Under the pieces are notes generated by a model. That model ran no database searches. It worked only from the letters and a program-made list of their open reading frames with translations, and was not told the DNA's origin. The translations under genes and the position numbers were made by a program. From Urechis unicinctus (taxonomy: Eukaryota; Annelida; Polychaeta; Xenopneusta; Urechidae), in assembly GCA_034190875.2 (NCBI GenBank), contig CM067348.1, positions 11,567,435-11,631,434 on the forward strand: a stretch of DNA of 64,000 nt, in the 5' to 3' direction. Of this stretch, positions 46,745 through 61,511 are shown one piece after another. Positions within the stretch are counted from its first letter, which is position 1. Every line of letters starts with the position of its first letter.

Positions 46745-49700
46745 ATCTATCGTAAACGTGTGCTGCGCATAGGGTTTCTTAACAAGGCGCAATCACAGAC
46801 CCGATTGCTTGCCATTGGAAGACTTGCCGATGGCGTGCCTGCCGAATCTAGTTGTTCTTGGGGTCTCCTAGATAAAGCATCCGCATTGCCATGTTTCCCG
46901 CCAGCCCAGTGTTTGAGGATCATGTTGTACTGTGACAATTCTTCCATCCACATTGCCAGCTTCCCCTATGGCCCTCTAAACTTCAATAGCCAAATCAACT
47001 TGCATGATCTGTGCGTATAGTGAACGGTCGTCCTTGCAGGTAGCGTCTAAACTGCCGTGTGAACCTCACCACAGCAAGTACTTTAACCTCGTGGCTTCTT
47101 CCACGTTCTGCAACTGGCACAGCTCAGCTCTGATAGCCACATTAGATTTATCTTTGTCCTGTATGAAGTCTACCTTCCTATTGGGTAATATGAGGAAGGG
47201 CGGTGTGGTTATTGTTTCTTTCAGTGTTATGAATTGTCCCAGTGTTAATCCTTCTTAGCTATCACCCAGTACAGTGGTAAATAGGCGAATTCCTTAATGA
47301 AGGCTCTGTACTTATTGGCTAAACCCAAGAGCCTTTTCAAATCCTTAGGTCCCTTGGGTTCCGGTCATTCCCTGACCACTTGGGTGTCATGTTGTGACAA
47401 TTTCTCTTTCCGGTAAAACACACTTTGTTGGTTTTAATTTTCAAACCCTACTTCCTGAACCGGGGCAAGGTCTCTCTTAAGTTTTGCATGTGATCAACAC
47501 AACAAGACCCTAGGTCAAGGATATCACCAAGGAATGCTAGACCAGTGTTCTAATTTAACCCCGTAATGTCCATTACCCCAGCAAAGGTAGCGGGTGCTTT
47601 GCACAACCCAAACCCTACTTGAGCATGTTCAAACAGCCCATATGTGGTGGCAAATGCAGTTTTCCTCCTGTCTTCTGGCTCTATTTTCACATGCCAATAT
47701 GCGGAACTGGCATCCAGTTTGGTGAAGCAGATTTTTCCTGGTAAGGTGTCCAGGCACTCATTTACGAGTGGAAGGGGAAACTCATCCTTGTTGGTGACAT
47801 CATTCAGTACCACGTAATCCACGCAGCAGCGCACGGTTCCACCCCTCCGCCGTATGAGAAAAGGTGCAGAGGCCAATTCTGAGGTAGACTCTTGAATGAC
47901 CCGGCCTCCAGCATGTCCCTTACGTGGACCTCTTCTTCACTAGTGAAATATTCTAGAGTTCTTCTCATCCATCGCTTATTGGACTGGTATTCCCAATTTC
48001 ATAAACGTCGTGGGCAAACGCATCCTCGTAATCCACCAACAAGGTGTAATTCAGAGGCTTCAACCATATTGTGTAGGTGTTCAGGTACCTCACAGTCCTC
48101 TTTGATCCCTGAACTACATGCATAAACCCTTATTGAATCATTCACACAAGTTTGGCCCTGGTTCATAACATACTTAACTGGAGCAGCCAGACCTGGTACC
48201 TGTTAGTTGGGTTAATAAGCCATACAATTGGGTCGGTCCCGCCTCTTCAAACAATTCTGGGCATTATGAAGTTCTGGCTCCCGTGTGGCATTATTACATA
48301 GTCCGGTAATATGACGTCCATGTGGCAGGTCATTCTCACCATGGTGTTGGGACGAATCACCATATTGTAACTCACGACCACTCAGGCCTGTTGACGGATT
48401 CCCTGCCTTCTTCCCTTCATTCAAATTCAGATTTGGGCCGTCGAAGTGGAGCGTGTTGTCTTCCATAGCCTTACCCAAATTAAAGCGAATATCGAATCCT
48501 AGCATCATCCGCTCATCCCCATCTCTCTGCCTGCAGTCATCAACTCGATGTCTTGCACCCTCTCGGATGAATTCACAAGCGACCTAAATCTATCACCTCT
48601 GCGGCTGTGTCTACTACGTCTCCTCTTTACTTCCGCAAAGTTCCACTGGGGGGCTAAACTTTGACACATATCCAAGCTGGCTTTCTCAACTTTCCTCACT
48701 GGGAGAGGATATTGGTAATAGCTATTGGTACTAGCCTCCCTTTACGAGGTACTGGTTGAGGGATGTTGGCTTTCTGCATGGCTGGTTCCTCCTGTGGATC
48801 CGGGGGTAGAACATGCCCACTGTATCCTTCTGCATGTCGTAAGAGGCGACTTATAAGTGGAAACCTGTTGGCCGTGGGTTGTGACTTGTGACTGTGGACA
48901 ATGGGTTTCTGGTAGTTGAGCGGATTGCTCCTTGCATGGGCCGACTCTGCAACACACCACTGAGGCCCGAATTTCGACTTGACGAGAGGCTGGAATGGCC
49001 TGGTCCATTCAAGCTGCTAGTGGTGACTTGCCGTAGGATTATTTTTTGCATTTTATCGTTTTAGTCGTCATTCTTGTGCTCCCACAATTTTACCTAGTAG
49101 GCGGCTGCTTAATCAGGTCAAACTTATCTGTTAACCTTTCTAGGCGCCATATAATACATTAGTGTTGGTGTGCCGTTAAACCCTATACTCACCCACTCAC
49201 TCACTCCGGTGTGTTGTTCTTCATGGTACGAGGAGCTGGCTGGGAAGCACCTGCAGAGAAACATTAACTGGCTTCCTAGCCTGACTAGGTGCGATTTTTT
49301 GGTTAAATGCGTTGAAGGCCTTCCGGTTAGCTATCCCCTTTCCCTCGGGTCCTTGATGCCCCTTGTTTGAGGCCAAAAGATGAACACCATAAGGAGAAGA
49401 TAGCCCCCTTACCATGGGCTCCTCACGCTTACTGACCCTTCTATTCTGCATACTCAGTTTCCGTCCCGCGACCTCCTTTCTCCTACATCTACCTATTTTC
49501 TTAGGGCAGGAGTCGCCTTGGGTTGACTCGCTGCCCCCTGTGCCAACCCGACAGCAACTCCCCGACCGTAAAGAAAACCTGTTTCCGAGTGATTCACGGA
49601 GTTTCTGGCCTTACCCTCACGTTCTCGGGTCCACCTTACATTACCACGCTGTCCTACCCTTGTTGACGCCCCCCCCCCCCCGCGCCGGTCTATACTATCC

Positions 49701-49820
49701 TTCCGTTCAGGGACGGGAATAGAGCTGACATCGTCCAGCCACTCATTCAGGCGGTTTCTACTTTGACAGGTAGCCAAACGGAATGGCCACTTCTCAGGTC
49801 CATCAATACTTTGTGACATA
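46745..49820 (-). mobile_element. Ty3/Gypsy LTR-retrotransposon fossil
   Basis: On the minus strand 47,876-47,550 shows Gypsy reverse-transcriptase sequence (CCVDYVVLNDVTNKDEFPLP, TKLDASSAYWHVKIEPEDRR, GFGLCKAPATF). 46,950-46,800 shows the RNase H end (YNMILKHWAGGKHGNADALS). 48,508-48,400 may hold the protease region (MLGFDIRFNLGKA). The stretch above 49,205 is perhaps gag, but this is uncertain. The SINE-like repeat at 48,815-49,205 is inserted between. No LTRs were recognised. The element is broken many times and old. Confidence 0.7.
48815..49205 (+). mobile_element. SINE-like dispersed repeat with ACTC-rich tail
   Basis: Head CTGCATGTCGTAAGAGGCGA, then GTTGGCCGTGGGTTGTGAC, GGCGGCTGCTTAATCAGGTC and CCGTTAAACCCTATACTCAC, with a tail of CACT repeats. 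Related copies lie in the duplications at about 39,620-40,000 and 42,990-43,360, and a tail fragment at 25,172. The GTCGTAAGAGGCGAC and GTTAAAC plus ACTC layout recalls SINEs abundant in gastropods, which is inference from memory. Confidence 0.6.
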
Positions 49821-51100
49821 AAACATGCAGTTGAATTCCTTGACGGTGACGGTGTTAACCAATTTTCGATTTCAGTACGTATTCTGAATTACTACAGATC
49901 ATTGGATAGGTTTTGAGTGAGAATCACAATATTGTTTTGATCTCTAGCAGCTCTTTAAACGCATGTACCAGTCCTAGCAAGTTGGATATCTCCCACGTTA
50001 ATTTGGGGATCGCTTTGTGTCTGTTTTTATAATGTTCCTAAATTTAAATGTGTTTTGTGTTACTACACTAAATATGTTTCTTCAAATGATATAAGGCTGG
50101 GATATGGCTGCGGCCCATTCTGAAATCATGAAAATGGATACTCGTGTAAAATATTTGCATTGCATGATAACAACAATACCTTAAATGAAATCGTCGTGTT
50201 ACTCACACTCAATGTTTAAACTTCAGACCTTTCTGATAACGAAAATGCTCCATTTGCATTCACTGTTATGTCCTGTTTAAGATCAGCTACACAAGGGAAT
50301 TATGGGACCCAGCAGTACAACGGAGAACGGGAAACACTCTGGTTTGACATTAAACTATCCAATACCTCATTTTTTTAAACAGATCACTTAAACTGGTTTC
50401 AAATTTTCTGTGTGTGTAGGTAGTGGTAGGGTTTACTTTCATTGCTCAAATTGTTTATACGAGTTTATCAGTTATCTAATGTCTTACAGTTAGATGGCAC
50501 AGTGTTGAATATTTAAAAAACGCAAAAGACTTTTTTTCAGATCGCTCTATCCTCTCGATTTAGACAGTCTTCAAACCTCGGCATATTTTCCTTTTTCGAA
50601 ATAAAAAGCGAAGTGGCTGCTTAACCTTATCTGTGTTGTTTTTCATCAAGGTCACTGTATCAAATAATCTGAGCCATTTTATATTATTGTTGTAAACGAA
50701 CTCATGACAGCCTAGTGAGCCAGATATAGGTTCAGTCAAGTTGGACAAGTTAGTGGCAGCGGAATCTTCATTTAACGCTATCTTGTCCAAGTTGGTGAGA
50801 TCGCGTAGGCTTCATGTAGTAATTGTAGGACATCAATGAGGCAGATACATACTGGAAATGAGTCTGAAAGATGAGCCTGATGGTATATTGAAGCCTAGTG
50901 AGCCAGATATATAGGCTCAGTCAAGATGGTCAAGTTAGCGGCGAGCTCCCATATCTGATATTCAGTGATGTTGGGACGTTTCGGCAAGGATCGAATAGAT
51001 ACGATCTTAGCATTTACACGAACAGTGTATCACGGAGATGATGTACTCTGCTTTGGACAAGTTAGCGGCGTGGACAAGATAGCGTTACGACACACGTGGC
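49821..51100. other. unique AT-rich DNA
   Basis: No supported gene. AGCCTAGTGAGCCAGATATA and a nearby CAAGTTAGCGGC segment are duplicated at about 50,711-50,755 and 50,894-50,945. Confidence 0.45.
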
Positions 51101-51465
51101 TCTCTGAGTATAAAAAGGACTGATCGAGCAGCCAGAGGCTCGCGATCGCTTCGATATGATCAGGAATATTTGAATGGCTAAGCCTTCTTTGCAATTTATT
51201 TGCAATTTATGACTCCATCCCAGCTTACTGGGTACCATATAACACATACGAGATGAAGTGCCCTTTACTTCTATACGTTTGGTTAAATAAATGTGTCCTT
51301 ATATTCGTGGGACGCCTTAACAAGCGATTAACTCGGCACCCTTGGCAGCTCGGTAAAGTCTCTGTTCAAATAGTACTCTTACAAGGAGAATTGATTTTGT
51401 TTCTAGAATATGCTGCATAATTATTTCCCATGAGAACTTTAACAACTTCTTTCGAAGTATGACAT

Positions 51466-51471
51466 TTTATT
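51466..51471 (-). terminator. poly(A) signal of secreted-peptide gene 1
   Basis: AATAAA on the minus strand about 160 bp after the stop codon, conserved at the same place in the paralogue (56,938-56,943). Confidence 0.6.
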
Positions 51472-51626
51472 TAACAAAAGTTAACTGTACGATAACTGTG
51501 TATGTAAAATGGGTATATATCTGTCACAAAAACTATAAAATACAATATCTGTGCTCCATATATATCAAACGATTTAAAAAGGATATATACATTTATAAAT
51601 ATATATGTGTGTATATGTATGACTGC

Positions 51627-51979
51627 TTAAGCAGGCGGTGTGGCACATCCCAATAAGCACTGTTCGTATCTATTTATAACTTGAGCACTTTGTCTGTTCT
51701 GTTGGATATAACGACGGTAACATCTTTCGTCTGAAACAAACACAGAAGAAGAGAAGAGTAAGCTGGACAATATTTACACTGGTTGCCATGGGAACGTATT
51801 CAAATTGGGATGAAGAAGAGGGTGGCTGTAAAGAATGCCTTACCTTTTACGCATTCTGAGTGCATATCCATCATCAGTTGAATAAGATCATCAGTCATAC
51901 AGCGCGACTTACAGTGGTTCATGCCCTCAGACTCCTCACAGCTGCCCATCACCAAAAGCACCAATACCATCCATTTCAT
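51627..51979 (-). CDS. secreted six-cysteine peptide, paralogue 1
   Basis: Coding exons are 51,979-51,844 and 51,730-51,627, joined over a 113-bp intron (donor G then GTAAGG; acceptor TTTGTTTCAG). The coding exon starts in a longer exon whose acceptor is at 51,986. The product has 79 residues. The signal peptide is [14 protein letters not shown]. The mature part has cysteines at 23, 27, 43, 49, 70 and 74 (C-X3-C-X15-C-X5-C-X20-C-X3-C), including HCKSRC, ECVKDERC and [11 protein letters not shown]. Cys14 lies at the end of the leader. A noncoding first exon is likely at about 52,654-52,678, between a TATA box and a GTGAGT donor. All splice sites, the TATA box and the poly(A) signal are conserved in the second copy at 57.3-57.6 kb. 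I do not recognise the family. It acts outside the cell; its target is unknown. Confidence 0.8.
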
Positions 51980-52019
51980 CTCCCACTGTTCATAAAACAA
52001 ACCCAGTGTTAACTAGCAA

Positions 52020-52310
52020 TCAGATTTAGCCATGTTCTCGTTGATACAAATTGATCTCGCCAGATTAATCTCGCAACGTTCTCGTTTATACAGTTTATTC
52101 TCGCCACGTTCCCGTCGGTCCAGATTAATCTCGCTACGTTCTCGTCGATACAGATTAATCTCGCTACGCTCCCGTCGATACAGATTAATCTAGCCATGTT
52201 CTCGTCGATACAAATTAATCTCGTCAGATTAATCTCGCTCTTCTCGAGATCAACGATTGCAGAACTCCTCTTCGTATATAAGCCATCATGAACGAGCGGA
52301 GGATTGAGAC
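52020..52310. repeat. minisatellite in intron 1 of peptide gene 1
   Basis: Loose copies of a 26-33-bp unit containing ACAGATTAATCTCGCTACGT and TCTCGTCGATACA to about 52,235. The paralogous intron (57,633-57,995) lacks this block, so it arose or was lost after the duplication. Confidence 0.8.
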
Positions 52311-52701
52311 TCGAGTGCCCGTGTTCAAGACGTTTGTGTTAGATCGCCGAGACGCGTTCTGATGGACACAAACTTAAATGGGAATTTCCACTTAGTTAAT
52401 CTCTGTTCCATAGCTACGAACTTAATTCAACACGGATGGGAAGAAACAATATGTAACGCACTCAGGTCGAAAATAATGGTAGGTTATAATTACCATTATG
52501 TGAAGGCTTTGTGACTCCTAGCAACGAGACTTGTCGCCTAGCAACCAGACTTGTCGCCAAGTTCTCTCTTGCAGCGACCCAACTGTGGGCAAAAGAATGA
52601 ATCGGGAAGGTCTTCTCTTGGCAGTCGTAACTTGTTGTCCTCATGTAACTCACGAACTGAGGTAGATCTGTGCTAGATACATAAAAAGGCGCATCTTCGT
52701 G

Positions 52702-52709
52702 TATTTATA
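52702..52709 (-). promoter_or_regulatory. TATA box of peptide gene 1
   Basis: TATAAATA in GTGTATAAATACACGAAGATG on the minus strand, about 30 bp before the proposed first exon. The same sequence stands at the same place in copy 2. Confidence 0.55.
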
Positions 52710-53079
52710 CACTAATCGCACTGTGAATGGCGAGTGGAGAGGGTATTAGGTTCCGTGGGCGCCGGAAGCGACGTCAGTAGGTCATCATCAAGCGAGGAGA
52801 AGAGACACTGTATTCATCCGGTTCCGTTAGTTAAAAATGTATCCCTTACGACGCTGATATAAAACACCTCTATTCTAGAAGTTCTATGTGTGGTCATAAG
52901 ATAAAGAAAACACCCGCCATCCTTTTCAAACCCAATACTTCAAAACGGCTTCTCGGAAATATAGCGTTCAACCGCTCAATCTTAACCGCAGCCTGACGTC
53001 ACTCAATTCACAGCTAGTAGTGTCAAACCAAAGAGTTATCGGTAACAAATCAACATTACAGCTAGAGTCATCGGTTATA

Positions 53080-55019
<1,940 letters not shown>

Positions 55020-55436
55020 TATATTGAATGAAACTTGCTATGAGTAGATGTTCCGTCAATAAAGGACTATGGGTAGATGTTATGTCAATACAGCATAGAT
55101 GTACCGTCAATAGAGGACTATGAATAGATTTTCCGTCATTAGAGAACTATGGGTAGATGATCCATTAACAGAGGACTATGAGTAGATGTCCCGTCAGTAG
55201 AGGATTATGAGTAGAGGACTATGAGTAGTAATCCGTCAATAGATGACGATGGGTAGATGTTCCGTCAATAGAGGACTACGAGCAGGTATTTTGTCAACAG
55301 AGGACTATGAGTAGATGGTCCGTCAATGGAAGACTATGAGTAGAGTTTTCCATCAATAGAAAACTATGGGTAGATGATCCATCAACAGAGGACTATGAGT
55401 AGATGTTCCGTCAATGGAGGACTATGAGTAGATGTC
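55020..55436. repeat. about 29-bp minisatellite
   Basis: About fourteen irregular copies of GAGGACTATGAGTAGATGTT and CCGTCAATA. The last unit joins directly onto the Polinton fragment at 55,437, so the array marks a breakpoint. Confidence 0.9.
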
Positions 55437-56312
55437 GGCGTCAAGATTGTGCGCTCGGCAGAAGAGGAAAAAATACGCAGGCTTGTGGCCAGTCCCTCCT
55501 ATGCTCGACATCAAGTATTCGATGATGACCTAGCCGCCCTGCATTTGTACAAGACCCGGTTAGTGTTAAATCGTCGAGTGTATGTAGGTATGTGCATACT
55601 CGACCTCTCCAAGCACCTGATGTACGACTTATATTATAACACAATTAAGTCCAGATATGGTAGCGACCTTGGCCTGCTATACACAGACACGGACTCGCTG
55701 CTTCAGGAGATCCGCACAGCTGACGTGTATGCAGACATAAAAGAAGATAGTGACCTCTTTGATACCAGCAATTATCATCCTTCTCACACCTTGTTCCGTA
55801 ACGTAAACAACAAGGTGCTAGGAAAGATGAAAGATGATTGTGCTGGTGTGCCCGTCAAGGAGTGTGTTGGTTTGCACCCAAAGATGTACTCGATCCTGAT
55901 GTCTGACGAGGGTGAGATTAAAAGGGCTAAGGGAGTAAAGAAGGTTGTGGTTAAGAAGCACCTACGCCACGCACAGTACATGGAGTCTCTATTCACAAAG
56001 AAGGAGTTCCGTCATGGAATGAACATGCTACGCAGTGATGGTCATAAAATATATGGGCTACTCGTCAACAAGGTGTCACTCTCTCCATTTGATTCAAAGA
56101 GAAGGATATCCGCGAACGGTGTAGATACCTTAGTTAACCTACAAACTAGCATGAGAGGTTGTGGGCCAGAACCACCTCGGTCCCGTTTGGGGGGTCGGGT
56201 CCGAGGCGCCTTTGCTCTTAACTTAGGGTGATAAAAAATCTTGTATAAGCTGCCAAAGAGAGAATAGTATAGATGATTGGTGGTGTGCCATAACCGCTAC
56301 TCTTTATACTAT
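55437..56312 (+). mobile_element. Polinton right-end fragment, second copy
   Basis: Corresponds to about 35,467-36,339: the C-terminal part of the DNA polymerase B with YTDTDS, then the terminal inverted repeat ending TTATACTA. The shared sequence continues into the host flank for about 200 bp (to about 56,545). This is therefore a copied genomic segment, not an independent insertion. It keeps a longer open stretch than the first copy, so the duplication is older than part of that copy's decay. A fragment, not a working gene. Confidence 0.85.
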
Positions 56313-56937
56313 TCCTGCAGCCCTTCTCCTCACTCCAAGAAACCATATTGTTCCACCATCTGATATGGCTATTTCGCACAGATGCTAGAGCCATATCATC
56401 TGAAGCATGTCTTTTCTACATCCATTGTTATGTATTTCAGCAAAATCCAATTATCTGTCGTTTCGTCCAATTATCTGGAAAGTGCCCCCCCCCACACCCA
56501 CACAGCTCCTACCAATCATTGGAAGGGAGCTTCATGATGTGCCCGTTTTCGCGGATGTACCAAAGTTCAGTTTGCATAAAAAGGACTGATTGAGCAGCTT
56601 CAGGCTCACGATCGCTTTAATATGATCAGGAACATTTGAATGGCTAAGCCCTCTTTGTAATTTATTTGCAATTTATAATTCCATCCCAGCTTACTGGGTA
56701 CCATATAACACATACGAGATGAAGTGATCTTAAATTCTCTTCTTATGGTGAAATATATGTGACCTAATATAAGTGGGAAGCTTTAGTTAACAAGCGATCA
56801 ACTCTGCACCCTTGGCAGTTCGGCAAAGTCTCTGTTCAAATAGTACAATTACAGGGAGAATTGATTTTGTTTGTAGAATATGCTGCATAAATATTTCTCC
56901 AATGAGAACTATAACAACTTCTTTCGAGGTATGACAT

Positions 56938-56943
56938 TTTATT
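56938..56943 (-). terminator. poly(A) signal of secreted-peptide gene 2
   Basis: AATAAA on the minus strand, aligned with 51,466-51,471 of gene 1. The long AT array (57,100-57,245) now lies between the stop codon and this signal. Confidence 0.55.
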
Positions 56944-57093
56944 ACCAAACAAAAGTTAACTGTACGTTAACTGTGTATGTAAAATGGGTATATATCTGTA
57001 ACAAAAACTATAAAATACAATATTTGTGCACCATATATATCAAACGATTTAAAAAGAATATATGCAATTATAAATATATATACATTTACACAC

Positions 57094-57246
<153 letters not shown>

Positions 57247-57277
57247 TATATGTGTGTGTGTGTATATGTATGACTGG

Positions 57278-57626
57278 TTAAACAGGTGGTGTGGCACATC
57301 CCAATAAACAATAATGGTATCTAGTGTAAACTTGATAATTATGTCCATTCTGACGGATATAACGAATTTTACATCTTTCGTCTGAAACACAGAAGAAGAG
57401 AAAAATTTGATGAACAATATTTACACTGGTTGCCATGGGAACGTATTCTAATTGGGATGTAGAGGAGGGTGGCTGTACAGAATGCCTTACCTTTTACGCA
57501 TTCTGAGCGCATATCCATCATCAGTTGAATAAGATCATCAGTCATACAGCGCGTCGTACAGTGGTTACTGCCCTCAGACTCCTCACAGCTGCCCATCACC
57601 AAAAGCACCAATACCATCCATTTCAT
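57278..57626 (-). CDS. secreted six-cysteine peptide, paralogue 2
   Basis: Coding exons are 57,626-57,491 and 57,381-57,278, with a 109-bp intron and the same splice sites and phase as paralogue 1. The product has 79 residues with the same leader [14 protein letters not shown]. All seven cysteines are at the same positions ([25 protein letters not shown]). By eye the first 19 residues are identical and exon 2 differs at 4 of 45 residues. The last exon differs at 12 of 34, with about 20 replacement and 3 silent base changes. The intron between them is much more alike than that exon. This suggests diversifying selection on the mature peptide. Both copies look intact. Confidence 0.8.
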
Positions 57627-58043
57627 CTCCCACTGTTCATAAAACAAACCCAGTGTTAACTAGCAATCAGATCAATCTGATCAAGACGTTTGTGTTAGAT
57701 CGCGGAGACGCGTTCTGATGGACACAAACTTAAAATGTAATTTCCACTTAGTTAATCTCTGTTCCATAGCTACGAACTTAATTTAACACGGATGAAAAGA
57801 AAACAATATGTAACGCATTCAGGTCGAAAAGAATATTAGGTTATAATTACCATTATGTGAAGGCTTTGTGACTTGTCGCCTAGCAACGAGACTTGTCGCC
57901 TAGGACTTTCTTGCAGCAACCCAACTGAGGGCAAGAGAATGAATCGGGAAGGTCTTGTCTTGGCAGCCGTAACTTGTTGTCCTCATGTAACTCACGATCT
58001 TAGGTAGATCTGTGCTAGATACATGAAAAGGCTCATCTTCGTG

Positions 58044-58051
58044 TATTTATA
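58044..58051 (-). promoter_or_regulatory. TATA box of peptide gene 2
   Basis: TATAAATA in AGTGTATAAATACACGAAGATG on the minus strand, followed by a short putative first exon (about 58,020-57,996) and a GTGAGT donor, exactly as in gene 1. Confidence 0.55.
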
Positions 58052-58439
58052 CACTATTCGCAATGCGAATCGCGAGTGGAGAGGGTATTAGGTTCCGTGG
58101 GCGTCGGAAGCGACAACAATAGAAGTTCTATTGTGGTCATAAGATTAAGAAAACCCCCGCCATCCTTTTTAAACCAAAACCAAATACTTCAAACGGTTTC
58201 TCGGAAATATAGCGTACAACCGCTCATTCTTTAACCGCTGCCTGACGTCACTCAATTCACAGCTAGTAGTGTCAAACCAAAGAGTTATCAGCTCAAGTGT
58301 TAAGGTCAAGAGGTCACGGATGGGGTCACGGCAGGCGACCAGGACGAGGTTGACTTACTTCCGCCATCAACTAGGACACCCTGTAGCGGGCTAGCGCAGC
58401 CCGGGTGACTGGACTATCTAGACTGGGTACCAAAACAGT

Positions 58440-59300
58440 ACAGTCTATTACCAGAGAAACACTACACCACCGCTGGAGTCATCGGTAACAAATCAACATT
58501 ACAGCTAGAGTTATTGGTGATAGCAAACATTACAGTTAGCGTCATGGGTGATTGTTTACATTACATCTTGAATCACCACAATCGACAATACAGTTAGACT
58601 CATGGATGATAACCCACATTACAACTAGAGTCATAGGTGATTGTTTACATTACAGCTTGAGTCATTGGTAACAATCAATAATACAGCTAGAATCACCACA
58701 ATCGACATTACAGCTAGAGTCATGGGTGATAGCCAACATTACAGCTAGCGTAATGGGTGATTGTTTACATTACATCATGAACCACAACAATCGACAATAC
58801 AGCTAGAGTCATGGATGATAACCCACATTACCTACATTACAACTAGAGTCATAGGTGATTGTTTACGTTACAGCTTGAGTCATTAGTAATCATCAATAAT
58901 ACAGCTAGAGTCATGGGTGTTTGTTTACATTATGGCTGGAGTCATCGGTGACAATCAACACTTCAGCTAGTCATGGGTGATTGTTTACATTACAGCAAGA
59001 GTCATGAGTGTACACCAACATTACAGCTAGAGTCATGAGTGTACACCAACATTACAGCTGGAGTCATGAGTGTACACCAACATTACAGCTAGAGTCATGA
59101 GTGTACACCAACATTACAGATAGAGTCATGGGTGATAACCAACTTAACAGTAAGAGACATGGATGATAATTAACATTACAGCTTGCATCATGAGTTATAA
59201 CAAACATTACAGCTCCAGTCATGGGTAACAATCAACTTTACAGATAGAGTCATATATGATAATTCACATTACAGCTAGAGTTAAGAGTCCTCATGGACAT
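58440..59300. repeat. about 32-bp minisatellite, block 1
   Basis: Variable units containing ACATTACAGCTAGAGTCATG and GGTGAT. The array and about 130 bp before it (from GTTAAGGTCAAGAGGTCACG at about 58,298) recur at 60,327-61,400. Confidence 0.93.
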
Positions 59301-60079
59301 TGCAGCCAGATACATGTGTGACGCACACGGTTTTTATCATACTGGGGTTACTTTTTTACGACTGTACCTGCATTTGAATGATTGATGTATTTTTAATGGC
59401 AACCGTGATCGGTGGTTTTCTTTATATATTTCACTATCAAATGTTTTTAGTGAACTTATTCTATTGTTTTGATTGTAACAACTTATGTATTTGTGGTTTT
59501 TTTTTTGTGGTGTGGTCAGGTGACCCACTTTAAGTGTATTTAACTTGGGACATGAGCCCTTCAGGGTAGTTCCGAGTAAGTTGGTCAAACCTCACCAACT
59601 GATCTGAGAAAGCTGGACGAATCAGCCCTTAGTTTTATTCCGATTAGTCGGGAAAACATTGCTTGAGGTAATTACCAGTTTGTGGTACTGAATTTGTGGG
59701 TGTCGTTGCTCGTAATAGTTGCATTTTGGCCCTGTTAGTTTGTGCAGTGTTCTGTTTCGGCGACCAAATCCTGAGGGCGCCGTTAACTTGGTCACCTGTG
59801 TCGAATCTGTTGGAATCCGTCGATATTTGACTTGTGTAGTGTTAGCAGTTAATAAAACTGGTTTAACATTTAATGCCACGATTGTTTCACTCCGTTGGAC
59901 TGTTTCCATTCGTTCGCTTGTTAAAAGCTAAGTTTAGTTGCAAACAAGATTATAGAGATGTAAGGAAAACACAGGGCGCTGCGATTCGCCAGCAACCTGC
60001 CAGGGTTCACGCTACACATGGATGAAAACCAACATTTTTACAGCTTGTTGTCACAAATGATTACCTTATAATTTATTCC
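59301..60079. other. unique DNA, perhaps LTR-like
   Basis: No supported gene. The stretch from about 59,508 to 59,940 has an AATAAA (59,851-59,856) near its right end and frames on both strands. A solitary LTR is possible, but I see no convincing ends or target duplication. Confidence 0.3.
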
Positions 60080-60265
60080 TTAGGCGCAAATAATAAACAC
60101 CTCCGTTCTAGTAGTTCTGTGTATGATCATGACATAAAGAAAACCCCCGCCATCCTTTTCAAACCAAATACAGCCGCTCAATCTTTAACCCCGGCCTGAC
60201 GTCACTCAATTCACAGCTAGTAGTGTAACAAACCAAAGAGTTATAAGCTCGTTGGTAAAAACTAT
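60080..60265 (+). repeat. third copy of the upstream region of the peptide genes
   Basis: Shares GAAAACCCCCGCCATCCTTT, GCCTGACGTCACTCAATTCA and CAGCTAGTAGTGT with about 52,900-53,035 and 58,145-58,290. The peptide-coding part is absent. Confidence 0.8.
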
Positions 60266-60326
60266 ATTAATGATGTTCATCGTTCCAATCGTCATGGTCG
60301 CCTATATTCGGATGACGACATGTGTT

Positions 60327-61400
60327 AAGGTCAAGAGGTCACGGATGGGGTCACGGCAGGCGACCAGGACGAGGTTGACTTACTTCCGCCATCAACTAGG
60401 ACACCCTGTAGCGGGCTAGCGCAGCCCGGGTGACTGGACTATCTAGACTGGGTACCAAAACAGTACAGTCTATTACCAGAGAAACACTACACCACCGCTG
60501 GAGTCATCGGTAACAAATCAACATTACAGCTAGAGTTATTGGTGATAGCAAACATTACAGTTAGCGTCATGGGTGATTGTTTACATTACATCTTGAATCA
60601 CCACAATCGACATTACAGCTAGAGTCATGGGTGATAGCCAACATTACAGCTAGCGTAATGGATTGATTTTTACATTACATCTTGAACCACAACAATCGAC
60701 AATACAGTTAGACTCATGGATGATAACCCACATTACAACTAGAGTCATAGGTGATTGTTTACATTACAGCTTGAGTCATTGGTAACAATCAATAATACAG
60801 CTAGAATCACCACAATCGACATTACAGCTAGAGTCATGGGTGATAGCCAACATTACAGCTAGCGTAATGGGTGATTGTTTACATTACATCTTGAACCACA
60901 ACAATCGACAATACAGCTAGACTCATGGATGATAACCCACATTACAACTAGAGTCATAGGTGATTGTTTACATTACAGCTTGAGTCATTGGTAACAATCA
61001 ATAATACAGCTAGAATCACCACAATCGACATTACAGCTAGAGTCATGGGATAGCCAACATTACAGCTAGCGTAATGGGTGATTGTTTACATTACATCTTG
61101 AACCACAACAATCGACAATACAGCTAGAGTCATGGATGATAACCCACATTACAACTAGAGTCCATAGGTGATTTTTTACGTTACAGCTTGAGTCATTAGT
61201 ACAATCAATAATAGTAACAATCAATAATACAGCTAGAGTCATGGGTGTTTGTTTACATTATGGCTGGAGTCATCGGTGACAATCAACACTTCAGCTAGTC
61301 ATGGGTGATTGTTTACATTACAGCAAGAGTCATGAGTGTACACCAACATTACAGCTAGAGTCATGAGTGTACACCAACATTACAGCTGGAGTCATGAGTG
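60327..61400. repeat. about 32-bp minisatellite, block 2, running into the gap
   Basis: A duplicate of 58,298-59,060 with extra internal copies of a multi-unit block (the run from GAATCACCACAATCGACATT recurs three times). It ends at the assembly gap within the array. Confidence 0.93.
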
Positions 61401-61500
61401 NNNNNNNNNNNNNNNNNNNNNNNNNNNNNNNNNNNNNNNNNNNNNNNNNNNNNNNNNNNNNNNNNNNNNNNNNNNNNNNNNNNNNNNNNNNNNNNNNNNN
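61401..61500. other. assembly gap (100 N)
   Basis: Exactly 100 N, the usual placeholder for a gap of unknown size, inside a tandem array that also exists as a near-copy 2 kb away. Confidence 0.99.
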
Positions 61501-61511
61501 CGAATAGGCGT

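Noticed and set aside
49414-49722. Plus-strand frame with leader-like start (LLTLLFCILSF)
   Set aside because: It lies opposite the presumed gag region of a Gypsy fossil and runs into Pro-rich low-complexity sequence; no promoter or splice context.
59508-59940. Solitary LTR
   Set aside because: Length and an AATAAA are suggestive, but I could not see matching TG/CA ends or a target duplication.
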